A DNA stretch of 36,571 nucleotides from the NCBI GenBank assembly GCA_037388705.1, contig JARRJY010000015.1, forward strand, positions 1-36,571, in the 5' to 3' direction. A program made the translations under genes and the position numbers. Source of the stretch: JARRJY01 sp037388705 (GTDB lineage Bacteria > Pseudomonadota > Gammaproteobacteria > UBA6429 > Thiohalophilaceae). The notes below the pieces were generated by a model. It ran no database searches. It was not told where the DNA came from and was given only the letters and a program-made list of their open reading frames with translations. Shown here piece after piece: positions 1-7,321 of this stretch (position 1 is its first letter; each line of letters begins with the position of its first letter).

Positions 1-178
1 CCGGATTGGTAATCTCCATCTTGGGGTGCCATACGTAGGGTACATAACTGACCAGGCACCATATCAGCAACGGAAGAATAAAACTCAGTACGGATAAAAC
101 AATCCGCGGTTTTCCCATGAGCTCCTTGCGTACAGAAAACCATTGCCTGAAATTGATATTGCTTAATACTGCTTGCAT
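1..178 (-). CDS. NitT/TauT-family ABC transporter permease, N-terminal part only
   Basis: The first 59 codons of an inner-membrane ABC permease run off the left edge of the window. The start is the ATG at 176-178. A short cytoplasmic leader containing RQWFSV is followed by a first membrane segment (about residues 28-44) and then the periplasmic stretch SYVPYVWHPKMEITNP. It lies 18 bases downstream of the binding-protein gene on the same strand, so it is almost certainly the second gene of that operon; the ATPase is expected further left. From memory, this N-terminus resembles permeases annotated as urea-carboxylase-related or guanidine-type transporters, but substrate cannot be read from sequence. 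Family assignment is good, substrate unknown. Confidence 0.8.
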   Translation of the reverse strand, partial: MQAVLSNINFRQWFSVRKELMGKPRIVLSVLSFILPLLIWCLVSYVPYVWHPKMEITNP

Positions 179-196
179 AGCCTGGCCAACCTGAAA

Positions 197-1174
197 TTAC
201 ATTTCAGCCATCATTGATGCATCAATGTATGATTCAACCTTTTCTGGTTTCTTGTATACCTTGTTGGCAACATTGAAATCATCAGAGATTTTTGTTGAAC
301 CGTAGATTGATTTAAAGCCTTTTCCCTTCTTGAAGAACGACTTGGCTTCTTTCAATGTCAGGATCTTGGTACCATCAATGAACGTCTTGTATTCCGCTGG
401 CTTAAGACCTACACGTGATGCCATAATTTTCACAGCATCTTCATAGGATTTAGGATCTTTCAGGTAGTTAACAATGCGATACCAGACTTTCATCACTTTT
501 TTGTAATCATCACGACGTGCAGCCCAGCTTTCCGGTGAAGCAACATACATATCGTAAATCAGGCCTGGCTTGTCGGCACTAGTGTACAAAGCTTTTGAGC
601 CCGGTACCAGTTGCAGTGCTGATCCTGAACTGGGTTGCCATGCAACAATAGCATCTACCTGGCCAGAAGCGAGCACCTGTGGTGTTTCATTGGTCGGTAC
701 GTTAACCAGCTCAACGTCGGTTTCTTTCAGACCATTATCTTCCAGAGCATTGATTAGTAACAGGTGACTTACAAAGCCAACTTCAACACCAATCTTTTTA
801 CCTTTAAGTTCCTTGATAGAATTGATACCTGGCTTGGCAATAACCATGTCATTACCATTACTGTAATCATTCATCAGGAACATCACGCCCTTGGCGCCCG
901 TTGAGCCAGTCACCAGGGTATCGCCGTTAGTCATGCCAACTGCGTCAAGTTTGCCTGCGGCGAAAGCATCCATTGATGCAACGTAATCAAACCATTCAAA
1001 TTTCACATCGACGCCTTCTTCCTTGAACCAGCCTTTTTCAATGCCGATTTCCCAGGCTACCCATCCTGGCCAGTCACTGTATCCAATGCGAAGTGGCTCG
1101 GCTGCCTGTGCAGAGGTGCTTATCAACAACATAGTTGCTAAGGCACCCAGTAATTTTCTCATTCCAGTTTTCAT
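197..1174 (-). CDS. Periplasmic substrate-binding protein of a NitT/TauT-type ABC transporter
   Basis: A 325-residue NMT1/SsuA-like solute-binding protein. It has a signal peptide (residues 1 to about 25, ending SAQA-AEP) and then the family opening RIGYSDWPGWVAWEIGI; PTNETPQVLASGQVDAIVAW is the second-lobe ligand-pocket region. The ATG at 1174 is preferred over one 15 bases upstream because a GAGGGG ribosome-binding site sits 8 bases before it. It is the first gene of an operon with the permease at the left edge and is led by a sigma-54 promoter with a 40-base leader. The closest relatives I recall are binding proteins near urea carboxylase or guanidine genes, so a small nitrogenous cation or amide is a plausible ligand, but this is inference. 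No urea- or guanidine-carboxylase gene is in the window. Confidence 0.9.
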   Translation of the reverse strand: MKTGMRKLLGALATMLLISTSAQAAEPLRIGYSDWPGWVAWEIGIEKGWFKEEGVDVKFEWFDYVASMDAFAAGKLDAVGMTNGDTLVTGSTGAKGVMFLMNDYSNGNDMVIAKPGINSIKELKGKKIGVEVGFVSHLLLINALEDNGLKETDVELVNVPTNETPQVLASGQVDAIVAWQPSSGSALQLVPGSKALYTSADKPGLIYDMYVASPESWAARRDDYKKVMKVWYRIVNYLKDPKSYEDAVKIMASRVGLKPAEYKTFIDGTKILTLKEAKSFFKKGKGFKSIYGSTKISDDFNVANKVYKKPEKVESYIDASMMAEM

Positions 1175-1224
1175 GTGCTTACCCCTCAAGTATTACGAAT
1201 TAGAGAATTAGTAATACTCATATG

Positions 1225-1240
1225 AGCAAGCAGTATGCCA
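1225..1240 (-). promoter_or_regulatory. Sigma-54 promoter of the binding-protein operon
   Basis: On the minus strand the sequence TGGCATACTGCTTGCT fits the -24/-12 consensus (TGGCAYR-N4-TTGCW), with the invariant GG and GC exactly 12 bases apart. The predicted transcription start is near 1214, leaving about 40 bases to the ATG at 1174. The element has the same layout as the urease promoter at 19458-19473. Confidence 0.8.
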
Positions 1241-1356
1241 TCCGTTATAATCAGCAAAATTTCTTTTACTGTCAGTTAGTTAGCTACACCCTGTTGCCGG
1301 GAGTAAACACCAATGTTTGATTCGGGTGCAAAGATCGGGGGCTTTCTGGCACCGGT

Positions 1357-1371
1357 GCCTGAATTTAGTGC
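1357..1371. promoter_or_regulatory. Possible NtrC-like enhancer site between divergent sigma-54 promoters
   Basis: GCCTGAATTTAGTGC has one good and one imperfect half-site of the 15-base GCAC-N7-GTGC pattern and lies between the two divergent sigma-54 promoters. A GGCACCGGTGCC palindrome overlaps its left side. The match is weaker than the sites before glnK and ureH. The rest of the 1175-1525 intergenic region shows only the two promoters and AT-rich DNA. Confidence 0.35.
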
Positions 1372-1468
1372 AAAAATTTATCTTTTTTTACTCACCGTAA
1401 ACTTCATTGCGCCAGTTATAAGGCCTTGAATCAGGCAATATTTTCTTACCAGTAAAATACTTTTCTTC

Positions 1469-1484
1469 TGGCACTTTCATTGCA
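1469..1484 (+). promoter_or_regulatory. Sigma-54 promoter of the TIM-barrel gene
   Basis: TGGCACTTTCATTGCA on the plus strand is an essentially perfect -24/-12 element: GG and GC are 12 bases apart and TTGCA is intact. The predicted start is near 1495, about 31 bases before the ATG at 1526. That position argues against translation from the TTG at 1490. Confidence 0.85.
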
Positions 1485-1525
1485 AGCTATTGCTAGCAAT
1501 ACTGTTTCCTGTAATAACGGCCGAT

Positions 1526-2365
1526 ATGGAACTTAAACTTTTTAAAACACTGTGGGGTTTTACTGGCCCCTATAGCACTGCAATTAATGAAGCGATTGCT
1601 GCTGGTTTTCATGGCATTGAAGGACCAGCACCACTTGATATCCGCACCAACAAGGATCTTTATTACCAGCTTGAGGATAGTAGCCTGCAATACATTGCGG
1701 AAATCACAACGGCTGGCACATATGTGCCGGATAGAAATGCCTCTTTGCAACAGCACCTGGCCAGCCTTGAGCAGAAACTGGAAGCCAGTATGCAACTTGA
1801 TCCCTTGTTTATAACCTGCCTGGGCGGATGTGATGCCTGGCCAGAGCAGCAAAATATAGAATTTTTTCAATCTGCCATGGAAAAGGCCGAATCATTTGGC
1901 ATAACTATCAGTTTTGAAACTCATCGAGGCCGGGCATTTTTTAATCCCTGGGTAACCCAGCGTATTGTTGAGCAACTGTCGGACATCAGGTTAACCTGCG
2001 ACTTCAGTCACTGGTGCGTAGTATGCGAACGCTTGATGGATAGCGAAATGAATGTTCTGCAGGAACTTGCACCTCACGCCCATCATATCCATGCACGGGT
2101 AGGTTACGACCAGGGCCCACAGGTCCCCCACCCGGCTGCACCTGAATATGAAACAGAATTAAGAGCCCATCAGCGCTGGTGGGAAATACTCTGGCAGCAG
2201 CAGGCATTGTCAGGCTATGACTATACGACCATGACACCGGAGTTTGGTCCTGACAGATATTTGCATGAAATACCTTTCACTAACAAACCGGTAGCTGATC
2301 TCTGGGAAATCAACCAGTGGATGGCAGAAGAGGAACGACAACATTTTGCTCGCTCGATGAAATAA
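1526..2365 (+). CDS. Xylose-isomerase-like TIM-barrel protein (sugar phosphate isomerase/epimerase family)
   Basis: A 279-residue protein of the AP-endonuclease-2/xylose-isomerase-like TIM-barrel superfamily. Residues typical of the metal site are visible: an acidic residue in GIEGPAP (about 33), ISFETHRGR (Glu-His, about 135-140), LTCDFSHW (Asp-His, about 165) and HHIHARVG (His, about 190), with a late Glu in MTPEFGP (about 243). The exact reaction is unknown; such proteins isomerise or epimerise sugars and hydroxy-keto acids or act as lyases. The ATG at 1526 is chosen over the in-frame TTG at 1490 because the latter precedes the predicted transcription start. The gene is divergent from the ABC transporter, and both have sigma-54 promoters, which suggests they act on the same nitrogen source. 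Confidence 0.85.
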   Translation: MELKLFKTLWGFTGPYSTAINEAIAAGFHGIEGPAPLDIRTNKDLYYQLEDSSLQYIAEITTAGTYVPDRNASLQQHLASLEQKLEASMQLDPLFITCLGGCDAWPEQQNIEFFQSAMEKAESFGITISFETHRGRAFFNPWVTQRIVEQLSDIRLTCDFSHWCVVCERLMDSEMNVLQELAPHAHHIHARVGYDQGPQVPHPAAPEYETELRAHQRWWEILWQQQALSGYDYTTMTPEFGPDRYLHEIPFTNKPVADLWEINQWMAEEERQHFARSMK

Positions 2366-2384
2366 AAATTTATGGGCGGGCAAA

Positions 2385-3245
2385 TTAAGCTGACTCAGGT
2401 TTACGGGTACCTTCAATCATGACCGAGCTAATCACCAGTACAATTCCCAATAGCTCAACAACTGAAAGAACCTGTCCCAGTATTAGTGCAGCGGAGACCA
2501 CGGCTGCGACCAGTTCCATAACAATTATAATAGAAGCCCGGCCTGCTTCTATCTGGGTGACACCCCACTGGCTACCAAAACTGACCAGGCTCAGCCAGGT
2601 AATGCCATAAAGAATGGTAAGACTGATATTGTTGACTGTTTGATTTGCAAATTGTTCGGCAGGTATCAGGAACAGGTAACCACCTAATAACACCGCGCAA
2701 CCAATAAACATGGCCGCCACTTTACTGGCAACGGGAATTTGCTGGGTAGCCCTGAACAACAAATTATTCATCGCATAGGCAAACCCCGAGATAACTGACA
2801 TAACATCAATCCAGCTTGGGGTTTGTTCAAATATAGCCATACCACCAAGAATCAGAAATGCACCCGTAATGCATGAAACAACGGTAAAGATTCGCTTACC
2901 GTCGATTTCCTCTTTCAGAAATAACCTGCCACCAATCACACTCCAGATAGGTAATAGATAGAACAGGATCATGACCCGAACGACTTCCCCATAGATCAGG
3001 GATGCCTGGAACGCGATATTGGCAATGCCCCCTACCAGGGCAATGGATAGCAGGAAATTGGTATGCTGCAACCATCGTGATCGCTGACGCAACAATTGCG
3101 GTAACATCACGATACTTGCCGCACTAAATGCAATAAATATTAACTCGACGCCATCAATGCCGCTCTGGTTAAGATACTTGACTGGCAACCAGGTCAGCCC
3201 CCAGCCAATCGAACTAAAAAACAATATATAAACAGGAAACATCAT
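2385..3245 (-). CDS. EamA/DMT-family transporter
   Basis: A 286-residue inner-membrane protein with about ten hydrophobic segments and the two-repeat organisation of drug/metabolite (EamA) transporters. The first repeat opens with SSIGWGLTWLPVKYL, and the second has FAYAMNNLLFRAT and ends in a conserved glycine-rich helix (LGIVLVISSVMIEG). Substrates in this family are metabolites, amino acids or nucleotide derivatives and cannot be predicted here. It starts 15 bases after the metallo-hydrolase and is probably the last gene of a three-gene unit with that gene and the desaturase. It converges with the TIM-barrel gene, with only 19 bases between stops and no recognisable terminator. Confidence 0.88.
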   Translation of the reverse strand: MMFPVYILFFSSIGWGLTWLPVKYLNQSGIDGVELIFIAFSAASIVMLPQLLRQRSRWLQHTNFLLSIALVGGIANIAFQASLIYGEVVRVMILFYLLPIWSVIGGRLFLKEEIDGKRIFTVVSCITGAFLILGGMAIFEQTPSWIDVMSVISGFAYAMNNLLFRATQQIPVASKVAAMFIGCAVLLGGYLFLIPAEQFANQTVNNISLTILYGITWLSLVSFGSQWGVTQIEAGRASIIIVMELVAAVVSAALILGQVLSVVELLGIVLVISSVMIEGTRKPESA

Positions 3246-3260
3246 AATTACTAAATACGG

Positions 3261-4043
3261 TTATTCGTAGAACGCGGGTAAAGATTTACATCTTTCGAAA
3301 AAGTTTATGTCATGGTTTGGCCAGATTACCGCGTCCATTTGTGATGCCATGGCTTTTAACTTCCTGATACTGTCAACTGCCATTTCCTCGTTATCATGCC
3401 AGCATAACCCAGGGGCGACTTCATCACTGATATTTTCTTCCAGGTCGGCCGCATCTCCTGCCAGTAATATTGGCTTGCCTTTTGGTAATTCGATCAACAT
3501 CGACATGTGCCCGGCAGTATGTCCCGGCGTCTCAATTGCAGATACACCTGAACAAAGATCATATTCCTGTTTCTTAATCACCCAGTTGTATTGTCCGGTA
3601 AAGTCTTCCTGAAAGTAGGCGCCATCCTCCTGGTTTCGTGCTGCTTTTAGTTCATTTTGATGAACATGAATCTCTGCATGACACATATCACATAAACCAC
3701 CACCATGATCAAAATGCAGGTGCCCACAAAAAACCACATCAATATCTTTCGGTTCAAGTCCAATTTGTTTTAAACGGTTATCAAGTTTTTGTTCCTCCGT
3801 CATCTGTGGCGGACCAAAAGGAAACTCGTCATTTTCATAAAATTTTTTTCGCAGCACAGGATCATTTATCTTGTTATAGTCACAGCCAACATCATAAAGA
3901 ACACGACCATTTTTTGTTTCAATTAAATATGCAAGAATGGGTGCATCAATAATTACTCCTTCACCTCGCCCCCGTGTTGAAAGCGTCTTTTCATAACGGT
4001 GTGTACCTGTTAGTAGTGGATAGAAGCGTGTTACCTGTGTCAT
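3261..4043 (-). CDS. Metallo-beta-lactamase-fold hydrolase, AHL-lactonase (AttM/AiiA)-like
   Basis: A 260-residue protein of the metallo-beta-lactamase superfamily. The zinc motif HLHFDH (HxHxDH, about residues 108-113), the metal histidine in ETPGHTAGH (about 175), the bridging aspartate in LLAGDAADL (about 197) and a late WPNHD (about 244) are all present, so the dinuclear site looks intact. The arrangement matches N-acyl homoserine lactonases, which open lactone rings, but many relatives act on other esters, lactones or lactams. It is 12 bases downstream of the desaturase and 15 bases upstream of the EamA gene, so the three are probably co-transcribed. Sitting in a sigma-54-controlled set favours a catabolic role over quorum quenching, though that is inference. 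Confidence 0.88.
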   Translation of the reverse strand: MTQVTRFYPLLTGTHRYEKTLSTRGRGEGVIIDAPILAYLIETKNGRVLYDVGCDYNKINDPVLRKKFYENDEFPFGPPQMTEEQKLDNRLKQIGLEPKDIDVVFCGHLHFDHGGGLCDMCHAEIHVHQNELKAARNQEDGAYFQEDFTGQYNWVIKKQEYDLCSGVSAIETPGHTAGHMSMLIELPKGKPILLAGDAADLEENISDEVAPGLCWHDNEEMAVDSIRKLKAMASQMDAVIWPNHDINFFERCKSLPAFYE

Positions 4044-4055
4044 ATTACTGTCTTT

Positions 4056-5060
4056 TTAATGTGCGGTTAAAAATGAAACACCATCGACACCAATAAAGTC
4101 TGTACCTTTATTTTCATTAATACCAATGTCCCCAACATCGGCATTAAGAACGCGTGCCACTCGATACTTGTGAAAAGATTTTATTAAATTAAAAAAGGGG
4201 AATACCTGGCTTTGATCATCACCATAGAGTTCTGCATGTAATTCTGGCAGCCTGTACCACGGTAACCCTGCCTTTGTGTGATGTGCATTGTGATAGCCAA
4301 AATTCAGTACTAATAAATTAAGTAACGGGTATTTGATTGATACCAGGTTTGAAAAAGTGTTGCGGTGCTCATATTCACGATTAAAGCGCCTTACTTCTTC
4401 GCCACGCTTCTGTTCAAGCGTCTCGAATATTTCGTAAGTATGTTGATGAGTATCCATAAAACGTAACACTGTCAGAAACATCATATACGCAAGTGGATAT
4501 ATAGCAGCAAAACTTAACGAGATACTCGCCAGATAGATAAACAATGGCATTCTTATCATAGAAACTACAATTACTCGTAATCTTCTATGCTTTCGCGATT
4601 CCATGGTAAATGGCAGTATCAGCACAAGCAAATGCATCATGATTTCAACAGCGGGTATGTATGCCCATTCCAGTATACCCAACACTTTTACCAGCAAAGG
4701 ATACTGTTGTAGTTTTTCACGATAATCGAAAGCTACCACATCAGCTTTATCGGCATGATGACGGAAATGCTTATGCTGGATATCATGATAGTCACCATAA
4801 CAACTACCGGTAACCCACATTAGTACATTACCAACGTAGACATGGTATTTATTATCTTTAAAAATTGTATTGTGGGCGCACTCATGCAACAAATAGGCTG
4901 CAATCACCATTGCATGCGCTAACAAGAGACCGCCAACGATATTTAAAAATACTGAATCTGAAAGGACAGCTATAATACCACTAAGGTATCCACCTGCTGC
5001 ATAGGAAAATGCCAGGACGTTTGGCACGATACCTTCAGTGTCTTTAAACACCATGTTCAT
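4056..5060 (-). CDS. Membrane fatty-acid-desaturase-family di-iron protein
   Basis: An integral-membrane di-iron oxygenase-type protein with three histidine boxes: HECAH (residues 59-63), HKHFRHH (96-102) and HNAHH (about 270), with hydrophobic pairs between them. The family desaturates or hydroxylates acyl chains and related lipids; substrate is unknown. The start is uncertain. The frame stays open to a TTG at 5150, but that extension would code through a perfect hairpin and a T-run that look like an intrinsic terminator. The ATG at 5060 (334 residues) is therefore used, although no clear ribosome-binding site precedes it. It heads the unit with the hydrolase and EamA genes, and its likely promoter is the sigma-54 element at 5173-5188. 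Confidence 0.82.
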   Translation of the reverse strand: MNMVFKDTEGIVPNVLAFSYAAGGYLSGIIAVLSDSVFLNIVGGLLLAHAMVIAAYLLHECAHNTIFKDNKYHVYVGNVLMWVTGSCYGDYHDIQHKHFRHHADKADVVAFDYREKLQQYPLLVKVLGILEWAYIPAVEIMMHLLVLILPFTMESRKHRRLRVIVVSMIRMPLFIYLASISLSFAAIYPLAYMMFLTVLRFMDTHQHTYEIFETLEQKRGEEVRRFNREYEHRNTFSNLVSIKYPLLNLLVLNFGYHNAHHTKAGLPWYRLPELHAELYGDDQSQVFPFFNLIKSFHKYRVARVLNADVGDIGINENKGTDFIGVDGVSFLTAH

Positions 5061-5090
5061 GATGACACACTGTCGGGTCGTCCCGTTTTT

Positions 5091-5161
5091 AAAAAAATAA
5101 GCCCCTATGGGTCGTCCCATAGGGGAATTGATTAAAAAGGAGGAGTCCAATAATCAAACTT
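5091..5161 (-). ncRNA. Candidate sigma-54-dependent small RNA or leader attenuator with anti-Shine-Dalgarno loop
   Basis: Starting about 12 bases after the -12 element of the sigma-54 promoter, the minus strand can fold into two hairpins. The first pairs TTGATTA (5157-5151) with TAATCAA (5134-5128), leaving a 16-base loop that contains CTCCTCC. The second is a perfect 10-bp stem, CCCCTATGGG/CCCATAGGGG, with loop ACGA (5125-5102), followed by CTTATTTTTTT, a typical intrinsic terminator. The predicted transcript is about 70 nucleotides. It could be a free small RNA whose loop pairs with ribosome-binding sites, or an attenuator controlling the desaturase operon just downstream. No known RNA family was recognised; the structure is read directly and the function is inferred. 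Confidence 0.6.
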
Positions 5162-5172
5162 ATAATTAGTAA

Positions 5173-5188
5173 TGCAAGTGGTGTACCA
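5173..5188 (-). promoter_or_regulatory. Sigma-54 promoter before the small RNA/desaturase unit
   Basis: TGGTACACCACTTGCA on the minus strand matches the -24/-12 consensus with correct 12-base GG-GC spacing. The predicted start is at about 5161-5162, directly at the 5' base of the first hairpin of the candidate RNA. The surrounding 5061-5476 interval has no protein gene. Confidence 0.8.
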
Positions 5189-5305
5189 ACTTTTTATAAA
5201 TCAGCCGTACTTTATCCTTTATCTTTTTTAACCTGCAATTTCAATAAGTTACTCCATCGAATAATTACGGCTATCTTTGGCTTCATTAAGCATTCATACT
5301 TCTCT

Positions 5306-5320
5306 GCACTCTTTTAGTGA
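5306..5320. promoter_or_regulatory. NtrC-like enhancer site
   Basis: GCACTCTTTTAGTGA matches GCAC-N7-GTGC at seven of eight half-site bases. It lies about 125 bases upstream of the sigma-54 promoter at 5173-5188, a usual enhancer distance. No second strong site is evident nearby. Confidence 0.45.
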
Positions 5321-5419
5321 GCATAATGACAAGATGATTCACAATGGGACGCAGAAACTTTATCCACTAATTTAATCAATAACCTTGCTAAGCGTTCTAT
5401 TTAATTACTTTTCAAGCAT

Positions 5420-5445
5420 AAAAAAGGGGCTCCTTTCGGAGCCCC
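5420..5445 (-). terminator. Intrinsic terminator of glnK-amtB
   Basis: On the minus strand GGGGCTCC-GAAA-GGAGCCCC is followed by six T residues, about 30 bases after the amtB stop. This is a perfect 8-bp stem with a GAAA tetraloop and closes the glnK-amtB transcript. Confidence 0.93.
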
Positions 5446-5476
5446 AACTACATCCACAAGAGGAGTGTAAGGAGTC

Positions 5477-6754
5477 TTATTTACCTGAACCCATAGTTCC
5501 AGTAAATTCCGGGTAGGCTTCCAGGCCACATTCGGCCAGGTCCACACCCGCGTATTCTTCTTCTTCGGTAACACGCAGGCCCATAACTGCCTTGATGATA
5601 CCCCAGACGATCAGACTTGCGACGAAAGTCCAGACAAAGATTGAAGCGATACCCAGTAACTGTCCACCCAGTGTGGCGTCACCGTTAGACAGGATTACTG
5701 CTAACAGGCCCCAGATACCAGCGGTACCGTGAACCGAGATGGCACCCACCGGGTCATCGAGTTTCAGCTTATCCAGCGTGATGATTGAGAATACAACCAG
5801 GATACCGCCGATAGCACCGATGATAGTAGCCAGGCCAGGTGTTGGCGCCAAAGGTTCAGCCGTGATGGAAACCAGGCCAGCCAGCGCACCGTTCAAAGCC
5901 ATGGTTAAATCAGCTTTGCCGAACAGGATACGTGCCGTAATTATTGCAGCAACAACACCACCGGCAGCAGCCATGTTAGTGTTAACAAATACCATTGCAA
6001 CTGCGTTAGCTTCACCAACGTTCGACACGATCAGTTCTGAACCACCGTTGAATCCAAACCAGCCCATCCACAGGATGAAGGTACCTAATGTTGCCAGTGG
6101 CATGTTGGCACCAGGAATCGGGTTAATTGAACCGTCTGCTTTGTATTTACCTTTACGAGCACCCAGCAGTAACACACCAGCTAATGCTGCTACGGCACCA
6201 CACATGTGTACGACACCGGAACCTGCGAAATCTTGGAAACCATTGGCATCCAGGAAACCACCGCCCCATTTCCAGTAACCTTGTACCGGGTAAATAACAC
6301 TAGTCATCACAACGGCGAATACCATGAATGCCCATAGTTTCATACGTTCAGCTACTGCACCTGAAACAATTGACATAGCTGCTGCAACAAACACAACCTG
6401 GAAGAAGAAGTCAGACATACCAGAGTAGTAGCTGCCATCATACCAGCCGTCCATGCCTTGCTTCAGAACCTCAGCAGGATCGTTATCTGCACTCAGGAAG
6501 AAACTCAGGCCAGGAATATATCCGTTACCATCACCGTACATAATGTTGTAACCAACAAACATGTACATAATACATGCTACCGCGTATAACACGATGTTCT
6601 TCGTTAAAATTTCAGCAGTATTCTTGGCGCGAACCAGACCTGCTTCCAGCATGGCAAACCCTGCTGCCATGAACATAACTAACGCACCCATAACCAGAAA
6701 GTAAAATGTATCCAGTGCGTAGCTTAAGTCTTTTATACCATTTAAAGCTTCCAC
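5477..6754 (-). CDS. amtB: Ammonium transporter AmtB
   Basis: A 425-residue Amt/MEP/Rh channel in the inner membrane that conducts ammonium/ammonia. Eleven hydrophobic segments are evident. The pore histidines lie in GSGVVHMCG (about 183) and ISVHGTAGIWG (about 343), and FAMLEAGLVRAKN near residue 33 is the family signature. The start is a GTG at 6754, placed 8 bases after an AGAGGA ribosome-binding site. It lies 29 bases downstream of glnK in the usual glnK-amtB order, so GlnK should block the channel when nitrogen is plentiful. Transcription is expected from the sigma-54 promoter upstream of glnK and ends at the terminator at 5420-5445. No signal peptide is obvious, which is a little shorter at the N-terminus than some Amt proteins. 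Confidence 0.97.
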   Translation of the reverse strand: MEALNGIKDLSYALDTFYFLVMGALVMFMAAGFAMLEAGLVRAKNTAEILTKNIVLYAVACIMYMFVGYNIMYGDGNGYIPGLSFFLSADNDPAEVLKQGMDGWYDGSYYSGMSDFFFQVVFVAAAMSIVSGAVAERMKLWAFMVFAVVMTSVIYPVQGYWKWGGGFLDANGFQDFAGSGVVHMCGAVAALAGVLLLGARKGKYKADGSINPIPGANMPLATLGTFILWMGWFGFNGGSELIVSNVGEANAVAMVFVNTNMAAAGGVVAAIITARILFGKADLTMALNGALAGLVSITAEPLAPTPGLATIIGAIGGILVVFSIITLDKLKLDDPVGAISVHGTAGIWGLLAVILSNGDATLGGQLLGIASIFVWTFVASLIVWGIIKAVMGLRVTEEEEYAGVDLAECGLEAYPEFTGTMGSGK

Positions 6755-6783
6755 GATATTATCCTCTTAAATTAAGCCAGCAC

Positions 6784-7122
6784 TTAAAGTGCATCGTCAC
6801 CCGATTCGCCTGTACGAATGCGAACCGCCTGTTCAACGCCAGATACAAAGATCTTGCCATCGCCAATTTTGCCGGAGTTAGCTGCTTTACTGATTGCTTC
6901 AACTACCTGATCAACCAGTGCGTCTGTAACTACCGCTTCAATTTTGACTTTTGGCAAAAAGTCCACAACGTACTCTGCTCCACGGTAGAGTTCGGTGTGC
7001 CCTTTCTGACGACCAAAGCCTTTGACTTCTGTGACCGTAATACCCTGTACCCCGATATCGGATAAGGCTTCACGGACATCATCAAGTCGGAAAGGCTTGA
7101 TAATTGCCATTACGAGTTTCAT
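6784..7122 (-). CDS. glnK: Nitrogen regulatory PII protein GlnK
   Basis: A 112-residue PII signal protein. The T-loop GRQKGHTELYRGAEY carries Tyr51, the uridylylation site, at the expected position, and the nucleotide-binding GKIGDGKIFV lies near residues 84-93. It senses ATP/ADP and 2-oxoglutarate and controls AmtB. The ATG at 7122 is chosen because it gives the canonical MKLVMAIIKPF start and follows an AAGGAGGG ribosome-binding site; an upstream in-frame start at 7146 would add eight atypical residues. It has its own sigma-54 promoter and a pair of NtrC-like sites, so it is probably the nitrogen-stress PII rather than a constitutive GlnB. Confidence 0.97.
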   Translation of the reverse strand: MKLVMAIIKPFRLDDVREALSDIGVQGITVTEVKGFGRQKGHTELYRGAEYVVDFLPKVKIEAVVTDALVDQVVEAISKAANSGKIGDGKIFVSGVEQAVRIRTGESGDDAL

Positions 7123-7242
7123 GGGATTTACCCTCCTTAAAAACAAAAATCTGTAAATTTTAATTTCATGGATACCAACTCATTTCAAAGCCGTACCCTG
7201 TTTCACTATTCACCAAAGTGAGGAAATGAGTACCCCATCTAC

Positions 7243-7258
7243 TGCACAGGGCGTGCCA
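7243..7258 (-). promoter_or_regulatory. Sigma-54 promoter of glnK-amtB
   Basis: TGGCACGCCCTGTGCA on the minus strand has a perfect -24 block (TGGCACG) and a good -12 block (GTGCA), with GG-GC spacing of 12. The predicted start is about 7232, leaving a 110-base leader. In that leader CTCATTTC (7230-7223) is complementary to GAAATGAG (7186-7179). The 7123-7424 interval holds only this promoter, its leader and the enhancer sites. Confidence 0.88.
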
Positions 7259-7321
7259 ATTATATTTTTTGTTTTAAATCAGTAGCTTATAGATTGCCTG
7301 TAGGATGTGCATCGTGATATT

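Noticed and set aside
1347..1362. TGGCACCGGTGCC as another sigma-54 element
   Set aside because: It is a palindrome without a GC at the required 12-base spacing on either strand.
1190..1400. Guanidine (ykkC-type) riboswitch before the NitT/TauT binding-protein gene
   Set aside because: The sigma-54 start leaves only a 40-base leader and none of the conserved ykkC motifs are present.
1709..1730. TGGCACATATGTGCC inside the TIM-barrel gene as promoter
   Set aside because: The GG-GC spacing is off by one and it lies within coding sequence.
5060..5150. N-terminal extension of the desaturase from TTG at 5150
   Set aside because: It would translate a terminator hairpin and T-run, has no ribosome-binding site and starts too close to the transcription start.
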